Shown in pieces: positions 19,199-28,923 of a stretch of DNA of 41,043 bases. Source of the stretch: Bifidobacterium breve (GTDB lineage Bacteria; Actinomycetota; Thermoleophilia; Solirubrobacterales; Solirubrobacteraceae); assembly GCA_945878865.1 (NCBI GenBank), contig CAMCUD010000037.1, positions 1 through 41,043 of the forward strand, written 5' to 3'. Both the position numbers and the translations under genes were made by a program. Positions within the stretch are counted from its first letter, which is position 1, and every line of letters begins with the position of its first letter. The notes under the pieces were generated by a model that was not told the origin of the DNA, ran no database searches, and saw only the letters and a list, made by a program, of their open reading frames with translations.

Positions 19199-20902
19199 TC
19201 AGAACAGCGAGTAGCGCTGCGCGAGCGGCAGCTCGGTGGCGGGCATCGGCTCGATCGCCTCGCCGTCGACGGTGACGACGAACGTCTCCGGGTCGACGGC
19301 GATCTCCGGCAGCGCGGTGTTGTTCGGCATGTCGGCCTTCGTCACCGACCGGGTGTCGGTGAGCGCGACGAGCTCGCGGTCGAGGCCGAGCCGGTCGGCC
19401 AGGCCCGCCTCGATGGCCTCGGGCGCGACGAACGCGACGCTGCACTGGGGCGCGACCTTCGGCGCGGCGCCGAACATCGGGCGCGGCAGCACCGGCTGCG
19501 GCGTCGGGATCGACGCGTTCGCGTCGCCGATCGGCGCGTACGCGATGACGCCGCCCTTCAGCACCGCCTTCGGGCGGATGCCGAAGAACGCCGGCTCCCA
19601 CAGGACGAGGTCGGCGAGCTTCCCAGGCTCGACCGAGCCGATGACCCCATCCATCCCGTGCGCGACGGCCACGGCGATCGTGTACTTCGCGACGTAGCGC
19701 TTCGCCCGCTCGTTGTCCGCGCGCTCGGTCGCGCTCAGCGCGCCGTTGCGCCGCTTCATCACGTGCGCCGTCTGCCACGTGCGGATGATCGTCTCCCCCA
19801 CGCGCCCCATCGCCTGGCTGTCCGAGCCGATCATCGAGATGGCCCCGAGGTCGTGCAGGACGTCTTCGGCGGCCATCGTCGTCTCCCGGATCCGCGACTC
19901 GGCGAAGGCCAGGTCCTCAGGCACCTTCGGATTGAGGTGGTGGCAGACGATGAGCATGTCCTGGTGCTCGGCCAGGGTGTTGATCGTGTGCGGCCGGGTC
20001 GGGTTCGTCGACGACGGCAGGACGTTGGCGTGCGAGGCGATGGCGATGATGTCCGGCGCATGGCCGCCGCCGGCCCCCTCGGTGTGGAACGTGTGGATCG
20101 TCCGCCCCGCGATCGCGGCGAGCGTCGACTCGAGGTAGCCGGCCTCGTTGAGCGTGTCCGTGTGGATCGCCGTCTGCACGCCCCACCGGTCGCTGGCCGT
20201 CAGGCACGCGTCGATCGCCGCCGGGGTCGAGCCCCAGTCCTCGTGGAGCTTGAACCCGCCCGCCCCGGCGAGCACCTGCTCGGCGAGCGCATCGGCGCTC
20301 ACGGTGTTGCCCTTGCCCAGCAGGACGATGTTCATCGGCGCGGTGTCGAGCGCCCGGTGCATCATCCGCATGGCGTCCGCTGTGGTGCACGTCGTCGCCA
20401 GCGTGCCGTGGGTCGGGCCGGCGCCACCGCCAATCATGGTCGTGACCCCGCTGGCCAGCGCCTCGTCGACGAGCGTCGGGGTGATGAAGTGCACGTGGCA
20501 GTCGATCGCGCCGGCCGTGAGGATCTTGCCCTCGCCGGCCACGATGTCGGTGTTCGGCCCGAGGTGCAGCCCGGGCGTCACGCCGTCCATGATGTCCGGG
20601 TTGCCAGCCTTCCCCAGGGCGACGATGCGCCCGTCGCGGATGCCGACGTCGGCCTTGACGATCCCCCAGTGGTCGAGGACCACGACGTTCGTGATGACGA
20701 CGTCCGGCGCGCCCTGGGCGCGCGTGGTCGTGCCCTGGAGCATCGATTCGCGGATCGTCTTGCCGCCGCCGAAGACCGCCTCGTCGCCGCCGATGCAGCG
20801 GTCCTCCTCGACCTCGATCCAGAGGTCGGTGTCGGCGAGGCGAACGCGGTCGCCGACTGTCGGGCCGAGCAGCTCGGCGTAGCGGACACGGTCGAAGCTC
20901 AT
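19199..20902 (-). CDS. ureC: Urease alpha subunit (catalytic)
   Basis: A 567-residue urease catalytic subunit, complete for the family. The dinickel ligands are visible: CHVHFI, the carbamylated Lys in [32 protein letters not shown], and the Asp in [11 protein letters not shown]. The mobile-flap segment with the catalytic His is [15 protein letters not shown]. It hydrolyses urea to ammonia and carbamate in the cytosol. ATG 20902 overlaps the ureB stop as ATGA. All active-site residues I can check are intact. Confidence 0.98.
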   Translation of the reverse strand: MSFDRVRYAELLGPTVGDRVRLADTDLWIEVEEDRCIGGDEAVFGGGKTIRESMLQGTTTRAQGAPDVVITNVVVLDHWGIVKADVGIRDGRIVALGKAGNPDIMDGVTPGLHLGPNTDIVAGEGKILTAGAIDCHVHFITPTLVDEALASGVTTMIGGGAGPTHGTLATTCTTADAMRMMHRALDTAPMNIVLLGKGNTVSADALAEQVLAGAGGFKLHEDWGSTPAAIDACLTASDRWGVQTAIHTDTLNEAGYLESTLAAIAGRTIHTFHTEGAGGGHAPDIIAIASHANVLPSSTNPTRPHTINTLAEHQDMLIVCHHLNPKVPEDLAFAESRIRETTMAAEDVLHDLGAISMIGSDSQAMGRVGETIIRTWQTAHVMKRRNGALSATERADNERAKRYVAKYTIAVAVAHGMDGVIGSVEPGKLADLVLWEPAFFGIRPKAVLKGGVIAYAPIGDANASIPTPQPVLPRPMFGAAPKVAPQCSVAFVAPEAIEAGLADRLGLDRELVALTDTRSVTKADMPNNTALPEIAVDPETFVVTVDGEAIEPMPATELPLAQRYSLF

Positions 20903-21195
20903 GGCTTCACCTGCAGGCCCGGCACCTTCTTCTCGCCGCCGAGCGCGACGAGCGTGACGTCCCGCGACGCCCCCGGCTCGAAGCGCACCGACGTCCCCGC
21001 GTAGACGTCGAGGCGAAACCCGACGGCCGCCTCGCGGTCGAACTCCAGCGCGCTGTTGACGTCGGCGAAGTGAAAGTGCGAGCCGACCTGGATCGGCCGG
21101 TCGCCGGTGTTCAGCACCTCGATGATGCGCCGCTCGCGCGCGGGCGCCAGCTCGAGCGCGCCCTCGGCGGCGACGATCTCTCCGGGAACGAGCAT
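20899..21195 (-). CDS. ureB: Urease beta subunit
   Basis: A 98-residue structural subunit of urease, starting [40 protein letters not shown] is the family hallmark. The start is ATG 21195, sharing a base with the ureA stop (TGATG); a GTG one codon upstream is also possible. It is kept separate from ureA, as in most bacteria. Confidence 0.96.
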   Translation of the reverse strand: MLVPGEIVAAEGALELAPARERRIIEVLNTGDRPIQVGSHFHFADVNSALEFDREAAVGFRLDVYAGTSVRFEPGASRDVTLVALGGEKKVPGLQVKP

Positions 21196-21500
21196 CACGC
21201 GATGGGCTGGTGGAGGGTCACGAGCTTGCGCCCGTCCGGGAACGTCGCCTCGACCTGCACCTCGTCGAGCATCTCGGGCACGCCCTCCATGACGTCGGCG
21301 CGGGAGAGCACCTCGCGGCCGTCGGCCATGAGCTGCTCGACGGTCGCGTCGCCGTCGCGGGCACGCTCCATCACCCAGCAGCAGAGCAGCGCCACCGACT
21401 CGGGATGGTTGAGCTTCACCCCCCGCGCGCGACGGTCGCGGGCGACCATCCCCGCGACGGACAACAACAGCTTCTCCTGGTCGGACGGGGTCAGGCGCAC
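21195..21500 (-). CDS. ureA: Urease gamma subunit
   Basis: A 101-residue subunit, [20 protein letters not shown] to [20 protein letters not shown], the usual UreA length and ends. GTG 21500 is chosen because it gives the family N-terminus and has GGAG five to six bases upstream. It is the first gene of the leftward urease operon, divergent from urtA. TTGACT at 21545-21540 could be a -35, but the matching -10 is poor. Confidence 0.95.
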   Translation of the reverse strand: MRLTPSDQEKLLLSVAGMVARDRRARGVKLNHPESVALLCCWVMERARDGDATVEQLMADGREVLSRADVMEGVPEMLDEVQVEATFPDGRKLVTLHQPIA

Positions 21501-21640
21501 GGCGTCTCCGGCGTCGTACAACGGGCGTGGACGGCGCCGAGTCAAGCAGACGGAATCCCCGCTGGGAAGGGGCATCACCCTGGGTGAGTACGCGCGGTCG
21601 AAGCGCACCGGCGCGGGATTCGACACTCGGTCGGGTTCGG

Positions 21641-21660
21641 GGTGAGCGGCGCCGGTCACC
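21641..21660. promoter_or_regulatory. Near-palindrome in the ureA-urtA intergenic region
   Basis: GGTGAGCGGCGCCGGTCACC is a 20-base dyad with one mismatched pair, centred between the divergent urease and urea-transport operons. It is well placed to be an operator for shared nitrogen or urea control. The regulator is unknown, and I do not see a convincing GlnR box. The remainder of 21501-21795 holds no gene that I can support. Confidence 0.35.
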
Positions 21661-21795
21661 CCGGGGCGAGACGACCGGTCCCCGCGTTCACCCCACCCCC
21701 TGTACATCCGGTCGAAGGCGCGTTCGCCGCCCGGTCCGCAAGCTGGTCAGGCGAGCACGCGGCGATCACTGAGTGCCGAGTGTTCAAGACCAGCA

Positions 21796-23076
21796 ATGCA
21801 AACCCTAGGGGGGTTCGTGTCAACGCGTGAGAAGGGCGGCCGGTTCTGGCTGCTCGCCATCCTCGCCCTGTGCCTGTCGGCGTTCGTCGCCGTCGGCTGC
21901 GGCTCTGACAGCAAGGACGAGGCAAGCTCGACCTCGGCCAGCGCCTCGTCGGATTCGGGCGACACCATCAAGGTCGGCATCCTGCACTCGCTCAGCGGGA
22001 CGATGGCGATCTCCGAGGTCTCGGTGCGGGACTCCGAGCTGCTCGCCATCGAGGAGATCAACAAGAACGGCGGCGTCCTGGGCAAGCAGATCGAGCCCGT
22101 GATCGAGGACGGCGCGTCCGACTGGCCGACCTTCGCCGAGAAGGCGCAGAAGCTCATCTCGCAGGACCAGGTCGCCGCGACGTTCGGCGGCTGGACCTCG
22201 GCGTCGCGCAAGGCGATGCTGCCGGTCTTCGAGAAGAACAAGGCGCTCCTGTACTACCCCGTGCAGTACGAGGGCCTCGAGTCGTCGCCGTACATCTTCT
22301 ACACCGGCGCGACGACCAACCAGCAGATCATCCCCGCCCTCGAGTACCTCCAGAAGGAGAAAGGCGTCAAGAAGCTCTTCCTCGTCGGCAGCGACTACGT
22401 CTTCCCGCGCACGGCGAACAAGGAGATCAAGGCGTGGGCGAAGGCCAACGGCATGGAGGTCACCGGTGAGGAGTACGCGCCGCTGGGCTCGACCGAGTTC
22501 TCGACCATCGTCAACAAGGTCAAGGCGTCGAACTCCGATGCGGTCTTCAACACGCTGAACGGCGACTCGAACGTCGCGTTCTTCAAGCAGCTCGACGGCG
22601 CGGGCCTGCCCTCGGACAAGCTGCCGGTCGTGTCCGTCTCGATCGCCGAGGACGAGGTCCGCGGCATCGGCGCCGACAAGGTCAAGGGCCAGATCGTCGC
22701 GTGGAACTACTACCAGACCACGCCGGGCGCGGAGAACGAGAAGTTCGTCAAGGCCTACAAGGCGAAGTACGGCAAGAACCGCGTCACCGACGACCCGATC
22801 GAGGCCGGCTACGTCGGCGTCAAGCTCTGGGCCGCGGCGGTCGAGAAGGCCGGCTCCACGGACCCCGAGAAGGTCAAGGCGGCGTCGAAGGGCCTCACGC
22901 TCGACGCGCCTGAGGGCAAGGTCACGGTCAACGGTGAGAACCAGCACATCACCAAGACCTCGCGTATCGGCGTGATCAACGAGAACGGCCTGATCGACAC
23001 CGTCTGGGAGTCCGACGGCCCGATCGAGCCGGACCCGTACCTGAAGACCTACGACTGGGCGAAGGGCCTCTCCTAG
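21796..23076 (+). CDS. urtA: Urea ABC transporter substrate-binding lipoprotein
   Basis: A family 1-type periplasmic binding protein of about 420 residues. The signal peptide ends in AVGC, a lipobox, followed by a Ser/Ala/Asp linker, so it is tethered as a lipoprotein. [20 protein letters not shown] and [14 protein letters not shown] are signatures of UrtA rather than of branched-chain amino-acid binding proteins. It faces the urease operon across the intergenic region. The start is uncertain: ATG 21796 has no ribosome site, while GTG 21817 has AGGGGGG directly upstream and gives a cleaner signal peptide. Confidence 0.93.
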   Translation: MQTLGGFVSTREKGGRFWLLAILALCLSAFVAVGCGSDSKDEASSTSASASSDSGDTIKVGILHSLSGTMAISEVSVRDSELLAIEEINKNGGVLGKQIEPVIEDGASDWPTFAEKAQKLISQDQVAATFGGWTSASRKAMLPVFEKNKALLYYPVQYEGLESSPYIFYTGATTNQQIIPALEYLQKEKGVKKLFLVGSDYVFPRTANKEIKAWAKANGMEVTGEEYAPLGSTEFSTIVNKVKASNSDAVFNTLNGDSNVAFFKQLDGAGLPSDKLPVVSVSIAEDEVRGIGADKVKGQIVAWNYYQTTPGAENEKFVKAYKAKYGKNRVTDDPIEAGYVGVKLWAAAVEKAGSTDPEKVKAASKGLTLDAPEGKVTVNGENQHITKTSRIGVINENGLIDTVWESDGPIEPDPYLKTYDWAKGLS

Positions 23077-23086
23077 CGAGAGACCA

Positions 23087-23136
23087 CGGCGGGCGGGGCA
23101 CGCGATCCCTCCTCAGCATCCGCGCCCCGCCCGCCG
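23087..23136 (+). terminator. Strong stem-loop between urtA and urtB
   Basis: Perfect 13-base arms, CGGCGGGCGGGGC and GCCCCGCCCGCCG, surround a 24-base loop, starting ten bases after the urtA stop. No T-tract follows. Such hairpins after a binding-protein gene commonly stabilise the upstream message or partly stop transcription, so that binding protein exceeds permease. That role is inferred here. Confidence 0.6.
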
Positions 23137-23152
23137 CTCCCACACCGCTCCC

Positions 23153-24043
23153 ATGGAAGCTCTCCTCGAACAGCTCGTCGTCGGCCTGAGCATCGGCTCG
23201 ATCCTGCTGCTGGTCGCCCTCGGCCTGACCTTCACGTTCGGTCAGATGGGCGTCATCAACATGGCCCACGGCGAGTTCATCATGGCCGGCGCGTACACGA
23301 CCTACGTGCTCCAGGAACTGCTCGGCGCGGAGAACATCACCGCCGCGTTCCTGCTCTCGCTGCCCATCGCCCTCGTCGTCGCGGGCCTGATGGGACTTCT
23401 GCTCGAAGCCACCCTCATCAAACGGCTCTACGGCAGACCGCTCGACACGCTCCTCGTCACGTGGGGCGTCGCGCTCATCCTCCAGCAGGTCGCACGCGAC
23501 GTCTTCGGCGCGCAGAACGTCGCAGTCGCCAGCCCGGCGTGGCTGGACGGCGGCACGGAGCTCTTCGGCATCGACCTGCCGTACAACCGCCTCTTCATCT
23601 TCGCCCTGGCGATGGCCGTCACGGTGGCCGCCTGGGTCGTCGTCGGCAAGCTCAAGCAGGGCCGCCGGATGCGCGCAGTCATGCAGAACCGCCAGCTGGC
23701 CGCCGCGAGCGGCATCGGCACGGCGAGCGTCGATCGCCGCACGTTCTTCCTGGGCTCCGGCCTGGCCGGCATCGCGGGCGTCGCGCTGACCCAGCTGGGA
23801 TCGGTCGGGCCGGCGCTGGGCACCTACTACATCATCGACGCGTTCCTCGTGGTCATCGTCGGCGGGCTCGGACAGCTGCGCGGCGCGGTGATCGCGGCGT
23901 TCAGCCTCGGGATCATCAACTCGCTGTCGGAGTACTGGACCCAGGCGTCGCTGGCGAAGGTCATCGTCTTCGTCTGCATCATCGTGTTCCTGCAGTTCCG
24001 GCCGCAGGGCATCTTCGCGACCGAGTCGAGGGGGCTGGCGTAA
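23153..24043 (+). CDS. urtB: Urea ABC transporter permease UrtB
   Basis: A 296-residue LivH-type permease with about eight membrane spans. SIGSILLLVALGLTFTFGQM, GVINMAHGEFIMAGAYTTY and VVIVGGLGQLRGAVIAA are typical of the family. It pairs with UrtC to form the channel. It is shorter than the ~500-residue proteobacterial UrtB, which has an N-terminal extension. No clear Shine-Dalgarno precedes ATG 23153. Its TAA overlaps the urtC ATG by one base. Confidence 0.94.
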   Translation: MEALLEQLVVGLSIGSILLLVALGLTFTFGQMGVINMAHGEFIMAGAYTTYVLQELLGAENITAAFLLSLPIALVVAGLMGLLLEATLIKRLYGRPLDTLLVTWGVALILQQVARDVFGAQNVAVASPAWLDGGTELFGIDLPYNRLFIFALAMAVTVAAWVVVGKLKQGRRMRAVMQNRQLAAASGIGTASVDRRTFFLGSGLAGIAGVALTQLGSVGPALGTYYIIDAFLVVIVGGLGQLRGAVIAAFSLGIINSLSEYWTQASLAKVIVFVCIIVFLQFRPQGIFATESRGLA

Positions 24044-25161
24044 TGGCCACGGCAATGAAGGCCCTCGGCCCGACGCGCGAGCAGCTGCTCGCGCGGGTGG
24101 GCTTCGCGGTGAGCGCGCTGCTCCTGCTCGTCGTCGCGCCGGCGTTCCTCTCGGACTTCCGGCTCGGCCTGCTGGCGAAGTTCCTCTGCTTCGCGATCAT
24201 CGCCGTCGGCATCGCGATCGCATGGGGCAACGGCGGCATGCTCGTCCTCGGCCAGGGGCTGTTCTTCGGCCTGGGCGGCTACTGCATGGCGATGTACCTC
24301 AAGCTCGCCGAGGCCGGCAGCGTCGGTCTGCCGGACTTCATGGTCTGGTCGGGCCGCGAGACGCTCCCCGCCTTCTGGAAGCCGTTCGAGCACGCGTGGT
24401 TCGCGGTGGGGGCGGCGGTGATCGTCCCGGTGATCTTCGCGGCGCTGCTCGGCACGCTGATCTTCCGCAGCCGCGTACGTGGGCCGTACTTCGCGATCCT
24501 CACGCAGGCGCTGGCGGCGGCGTTCGTGATCCTGCTCGTCGGCCAGCAGGCCATCACGGGCGGCACGAACGGCCTGACGAACATCACGACGTTCTTCGGG
24601 CTCGACCTCGCCGACCCGGGCGACCAGCGGGTCCTGTACTTCCTCGCGGCGATCTCGCTCGGGGTGGTCTACCTCATCGCCCGCCAGCTGCTGAACAGCC
24701 GGTACGGCAAGCTGCTCATCGCGGTGCGCGACGCGGAGGACCGCGTGCGGTTCCTCGGCTACAGCGCCACGCGCGTGAAGGTCATCGCGTTCGCCACCGC
24801 CGCCGGCATGGCCGGCCTGGCGGGGGCGCTGTTCGTGCCGATCGTGGGGATCATCTCCCCGGCGATGCTCGGCATCGTGCCGTCGATCGAGATGGTCGTC
24901 TGGGTGGCCGTCGGGGGGCGCGCCTCCCTGGCGGGGGCGATCGCGGGGGCGATCGCGGTGAACTGGGCGAAGTCCTCGCTCAGCGAGGAGTTCCCGTCGG
25001 GGTGGCTCTACTTCCAGGGCGCCCTGTTCATCGCGGTCGTCGCCTTCGCCCCGATGGGGATCGCCGGCGCCGTCGCGTGGGCGCGTGACCGGATCCTCGA
25101 GCGCACCGGCCGCAAGCAGCCCGGCCCGACGACGACCGCCACCGCGGAGGGAACCTCATGA
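24043..25161 (+). CDS. urtC: Urea ABC transporter permease UrtC
   Basis: A 372-residue LivM-type permease. GNGGMLVLGQGLFFGLGGYC, the Ala/Leu-rich segment after RGPYFAILTQ, QQAITGGTNGLTNI and AVRDAEDRVRFLGYSATRVK are characteristic of UrtC. The ATG at 24043 overlaps the urtB stop (TAATG). The C-terminal tail is hydrophilic and Thr-rich. It partners UrtB in the membrane. Confidence 0.95.
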   Translation: MATAMKALGPTREQLLARVGFAVSALLLLVVAPAFLSDFRLGLLAKFLCFAIIAVGIAIAWGNGGMLVLGQGLFFGLGGYCMAMYLKLAEAGSVGLPDFMVWSGRETLPAFWKPFEHAWFAVGAAVIVPVIFAALLGTLIFRSRVRGPYFAILTQALAAAFVILLVGQQAITGGTNGLTNITTFFGLDLADPGDQRVLYFLAAISLGVVYLIARQLLNSRYGKLLIAVRDAEDRVRFLGYSATRVKVIAFATAAGMAGLAGALFVPIVGIISPAMLGIVPSIEMVVWVAVGGRASLAGAIAGAIAVNWAKSSLSEEFPSGWLYFQGALFIAVVAFAPMGIAGAVAWARDRILERTGRKQPGPTTTATAEGTS

Positions 25162-25937
25162 CGACCGAGCCCTGGCTCATCGACGAGCTGCTGAAGATCC
25201 GTGGCCTGGAAGTCGACTTCGACGGCTTCAAGGCCGTCGACGGCGTCGACGTCGACGTCAAGGTCGGCGAGGTGCACTTCCTCATCGGCCCCAACGGCGC
25301 CGGCAAGACGACGGTGATCGACTGCATCACCGGCATGACGAAACCGACGGGCGGCTCGGTCCTGTTCGACGAGACCGAGCTGCGCGGCAAAAAGGAGAAC
25401 GAGATCGTCAAGCTCGGCGTCGGGCGGACCTTTCAGACGGCGAGCGTCTTCGAGGCGCTCACCGTCGAGGACAACCTCGACCTCGCCGCCTCGTTCCGGA
25501 TGTCCACGCTGAAGCTCCTGCGCCGGCGCAGGGGCACGTCGGAGACGGTGACGAAGGCCCTCGAGTCGACCGGCCTGGAGGACGTCCGCGCCAAGCCGGC
25601 GGGCACGCTGTCGCACGGGCAGAAGCAGTGGCTGGAGATCGGGATGCTGCTCTGCCAGGACCCCAAGCTCCTGTTGCTCGACGAGCCCGTGGCCGGCATG
25701 AGCCCGGAGGAGCGAACCCGCACGGGCGAGCTCATCCGGCTCGTCGCCGAGTCCTGCACCGTGCTGTGCGTCGAGCACGACATGGACTTCCTGCGGCGCT
25801 TCGCCGACCGGGTGACCGTGATGGACGAGGGCAAGGTCATCAAGGCCAACGCCACCGTCGCCGAGGTCCAGGCCGACGAGCGCATCCAGGAGATCTACAT
25901 CGGCAAGGGCCGGGGCATCGAGGAGGTTTCCGCATGA
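25158..25937 (+). CDS. urtD: Urea ABC transporter ATPase UrtD
   Basis: A 259-residue LivG-type ATPase. Walker A GPNGAGKTT, the Q-loop in GRTFQTASVFEALTV, signature LSHGQKQWLEI, Walker B LLLLDEPVAGMS and the switch His in VEHDMDF are all intact. ATG 25158 overlaps the urtC stop as ATGA. It energises urea import together with UrtE. Confidence 0.96.
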   Translation: MTTEPWLIDELLKIRGLEVDFDGFKAVDGVDVDVKVGEVHFLIGPNGAGKTTVIDCITGMTKPTGGSVLFDETELRGKKENEIVKLGVGRTFQTASVFEALTVEDNLDLAASFRMSTLKLLRRRRGTSETVTKALESTGLEDVRAKPAGTLSHGQKQWLEIGMLLCQDPKLLLLDEPVAGMSPEERTRTGELIRLVAESCTVLCVEHDMDFLRRFADRVTVMDEGKVIKANATVAEVQADERIQEIYIGKGRGIEEVSA

Positions 25938-26632
25938 AGCTCGAAGCCAGCGACCTGCGGGTCAGCCACGGCCGCACCCCGGCGCTGTTCGGCGTCTCGC
26001 TGTCCATCGACGCGGGCGGGCGCACGTGTGTGCTCGGCCGCAACGGGGTCGGCAAGACGTCGCTGATGAACGCGCTCATGGGCGTCCTGCCCGCGAAGAC
26101 CGGCACGGTGACCCTCGACGGCGAGGACATCACGAAGCTGCCGCCGTGGGAGCGCGTCAAGCGCGGCCTGGGCTACATCCCCCAGGAGCGCTCCGGGTTC
26201 CCGCAGCTGTCGGTCGGCGAGAACCTGCGGGTGGTCAACGAGTCGCGCAAGGGGGCCAAACCCTCCGACATCGACGAGGTGCTCGACCTCTTCCCGCGGC
26301 TCACACCGTTGCTCAAGCGCCCCGCCGTGTACCTCTCGGGCGGTCAGCGCCAGCAGCTGGCGATCGCCCGGGCGCTGCTGACCAAGCCGAAGCTCCTGCT
26401 GCTCGACGAGCCGACGGAGGGCATTCAGCCGTCGATCGTCGCGGAGATCGAGGAGTCGATCCTGGCGTTCCATTCCCGGGACGGACTCGGGCTCGTCGTC
26501 GCCGAGCAGTACGTCGAGATGGCGTTGCGGATGTCCGACGAGTACCTCGTGCTCGAAGCGGGCGTCGTGGTGCACCAGGGGCACACCGCCGACCTCACCC
26601 CCGAGGAGGCGGGCAAGCTGCTCGCGATCTAG
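25934..26632 (+). CDS. urtE: Urea ABC transporter ATPase UrtE
   Basis: A 232-residue LivF-type ATPase with Walker A GRNGVGKTS, signature LSGGQRQQLAIAR, Walker B LLLLDEPTEGIQPS and VVAEQYVEMA in place of the switch region, as expected for UrtE. A strong AGGAGG at 25921-25926 precedes ATG 25934, which overlaps the urtD stop. Its TAG shares the palindromic CTAG with the stop of the convergent GGDEF gene. Confidence 0.95.
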   Translation: MKLEASDLRVSHGRTPALFGVSLSIDAGGRTCVLGRNGVGKTSLMNALMGVLPAKTGTVTLDGEDITKLPPWERVKRGLGYIPQERSGFPQLSVGENLRVVNESRKGAKPSDIDEVLDLFPRLTPLLKRPAVYLSGGQRQQLAIARALLTKPKLLLLDEPTEGIQPSIVAEIEESILAFHSRDGLGLVVAEQYVEMALRMSDEYLVLEAGVVVHQGHTADLTPEEAGKLLAI

Positions 26633-28845
26633 CGAGCCTCGTCGTGGCCGCCGGGCGCGGCGGTTCGCGGGGGTTCCGGCGGGATGCGGGAAGGAGCGGT
26701 CCGCATCCCGCCGGGCTCCGGGGCGACGCTCGTCGTCCCCGCCAGCACGACACGGTTGCGGCCCTCGCGCTTGGCCGCCAGCAGCGCGGCGTCCGCCATG
26801 GCGAACGTCGCGTCGTAGTCGAGTGCCACGCCCGCTGGTGAGCTCGCGACGCCGAGGGAGATCGTCATCGGCAGCCCCGCGGCAGGCGTGCGCGCCACAC
26901 GCTCACGGATGCGCTGGGCGATCTGCGCCGCCGTCGCGGTGCTCGCGCCGGGCAGCAGGATCACGAACTCCTCGCCGCCGATGCGGTACACCGCGTCGAA
27001 CGCGCGCAGCTCGCCGCGGATACGGACCCCGATCTCGGCCAGGACCCGGTCGCCGGCCGCATGGCCGTGGACGTCGTTGACGGTCTTGAAGTGGTCGAGG
27101 TCGGCGACCACGACGGCGATCGGCTGGCGCCCGGCCGGAAGATGCGCGAGCTCGGCGATCCGCGCCTCGAGCGCGACGCGGTTCAGCGCGCCCGTCAGCT
27201 CGTCGCTGATGGCCGCGACCCGCAACTCGGCGACGCGGCCGCCCATGGCGCTGCCGACGATCGCCAGCGCCGCCTGCAGGGCGAGCGGGAGCGCGAGGAT
27301 CAGCGGGTTGGCCGCGACCTCAGACGCTCCGACCGCCAGCGCCGCGGCGGCCATCGAGACGGAGCCGGTCACCACGAGCACGCCGGCGCCGCGGCCCGGC
27401 AGCGACGTGCCGCAGCCGAACATCGCGATCGCGAAGATCGGCAACGCGAAGAGGATGTCGGGGCCTGCGATCAGCACCGTCAGCGCCGCCCCGAGCTGCA
27501 TGAGGATGAAGCTCGGCAGGAAGATGAGCTCGGGACGGCGCGTCCGCAGCGCACCCCGGACACCGACCTCCACGATCGCGCCGCTGACGAAGACCGGGAT
27601 GAGCATCTGCCAGCCCAGCCACGGCACCATCGAGACGATCGCGAGCGTCACGAGCGAGCTCGTCACCTTGGTCCCGGATCGCGTCCGCTCCACGATGTCG
27701 ACGAGGTGGGCGCGCGCGATCGCATCGCGCACGAGCCAGTTGCCCTCCGGCGCGCGTGGCGCCTCAGGCGCGACCGCCTGGGGTGCGGTATCGGGTTCGG
27801 CCTCCGCTGCGCCGGGCAGCTCGACGTCGCCCGCGACCCGCACCTGGTCGCGACCGAAGGCCTTCGCCGCGTACATCGCGGCGTCGGCCTGGCGGAACAC
27901 CGCGCGGTAGTCGAAGCCGTCATCAGGCGCCGTCACCGCGACGCCGACGGACGTCGTGACGCGACGCCCGTCGATGGGCGACGCCGCCACCGCGATGCGC
28001 ATCCGGTCGGCCAACGCCCGCGCGCTCTTCTCGTTCGCGCCGGCGAGCAGCACGACGAACTCCTCGCCGCCGAAGCGGTAGACCTGGGTGCCGTCCGCCG
28101 CGTCGACGAGCCGCCGGGCGACCTCTGCCAGGACCCGATCGCCGGCGGCGTGACCGTGCGTGTCGTTGATGTGCTTGAAGTGGTCGAGGTCGGCGACGAG
28201 GACCGCGACCCGCTCGTGGCTGTCGCGCACCTGGTGCGTGAGCTCGGCGACGCGCGCCATCAGCGCGGTCCGGTTGAAGAGCCCGGTCAGCTCATCGACG
28301 ACGGCGTCGTCGCGCGTGACCATGTCGGCGTCGCGCACGGCCATGGCGGCGAACACGATCACGACGAGCAGGAGCACCGGGACCCACAACGCCGGAGGCA
28401 TCGCCTCGATCTGGTCCGGCGCCGTCGTGAGCGTCACCGCGACGAGGCCGACGATGCTGAGGACCGACGCGACGGCGACCGTGGCGCGCCGGAACCCGAT
28501 CGCGGCGAGCAGCACCGGGAAGATCGGCGCGCACATGAGGTAGATGACGGGGCCTTCGGCCACTGCGACGGTGAGCAGGACCATGGCCTGGGCGAAGACG
28601 AACGAGCCGAAGCTCGCCCAGTCGCCGCACCGGTCGTGGATCGCCGGCAGACGCGTCCCGGCGAAGACCAGCCCGGCGGCGATGATCGGCAGCACCGCCT
28701 GCAGGCCGTAGACCGGGAGGGCGAGCGCGACGGGGACGAGCAGCGTGCTCATGGCAAGCAGCTGGGCACCCGCGAGCCTCCCGCCCATGTCGAGCAGGCG
28801 CTCACGTTCCTCCTGGTCGCGATAGAGCAGGCGGCTCAGGTCCAT
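26629..28845 (-). CDS. Membrane protein with two tandem membrane-GGDEF halves
   Basis: A 738-residue predicted diguanylate cyclase, which makes c-di-GMP from two GTP. It is an internal duplication. Each half has about six hydrophobic helices (roughly 25-170 and 395-535) followed by a GGDEF domain with an intact GGEEF (259-263 and 623-627) and matching DELTG, ADLDHFK and HGHAAGDRVLAE segments. The second domain has the RxxD inhibitory site (RAFD, 614-617); the first does not (ADGT). The ATG at 28845 is preferred because codons between it and the upstream ATG at 28899 (MRRQNSVGRV...) look non-coding; 28899 would put it 24 bases after the histidine kinase. It is last in the signalling operon. 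Confidence 0.85.
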   Translation of the reverse strand: MDLSRLLYRDQEERERLLDMGGRLAGAQLLAMSTLLVPVALALPVYGLQAVLPIIAAGLVFAGTRLPAIHDRCGDWASFGSFVFAQAMVLLTVAVAEGPVIYLMCAPIFPVLLAAIGFRRATVAVASVLSIVGLVAVTLTTAPDQIEAMPPALWVPVLLLVVIVFAAMAVRDADMVTRDDAVVDELTGLFNRTALMARVAELTHQVRDSHERVAVLVADLDHFKHINDTHGHAAGDRVLAEVARRLVDAADGTQVYRFGGEEFVVLLAGANEKSARALADRMRIAVAASPIDGRRVTTSVGVAVTAPDDGFDYRAVFRQADAAMYAAKAFGRDQVRVAGDVELPGAAEAEPDTAPQAVAPEAPRAPEGNWLVRDAIARAHLVDIVERTRSGTKVTSSLVTLAIVSMVPWLGWQMLIPVFVSGAIVEVGVRGALRTRRPELIFLPSFILMQLGAALTVLIAGPDILFALPIFAIAMFGCGTSLPGRGAGVLVVTGSVSMAAAALAVGASEVAANPLILALPLALQAALAIVGSAMGGRVAELRVAAISDELTGALNRVALEARIAELAHLPAGRQPIAVVVADLDHFKTVNDVHGHAAGDRVLAEIGVRIRGELRAFDAVYRIGGEEFVILLPGASTATAAQIAQRIRERVARTPAAGLPMTISLGVASSPAGVALDYDATFAMADAALLAAKREGRNRVVLAGTTSVAPEPGGMRTAPSRIPPEPPRTAAPGGHDEAR
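26676..26714. terminator. 14-bp perfect inverted repeat near the urtE / GGDEF convergent end
   Basis: The arms CCGGCGGGATGCGG and CCGCATCCCGCCGG pair fully around an 11-base loop. The repeat starts 44 bases past the urtE stop and lies within the 3' coding end of the GGDEF gene. It lacks a T-tract but is the obvious candidate to end the urt transcript. Confidence 0.5.
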
Positions 28846-28923
28846 ACGTTCGTGGCGTATCGGCGTCAGCACTCGGCCTACCGAGTTCTGACGTCTCATT
28901 CTGGCCGATCGGCGCGCCCGGCC

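Noticed and set aside
26676-26714. Classical intrinsic terminator with T-tract after urtE
   Set aside because: The stem is strong but no run of T follows on either strand, so it is listed only as a candidate.
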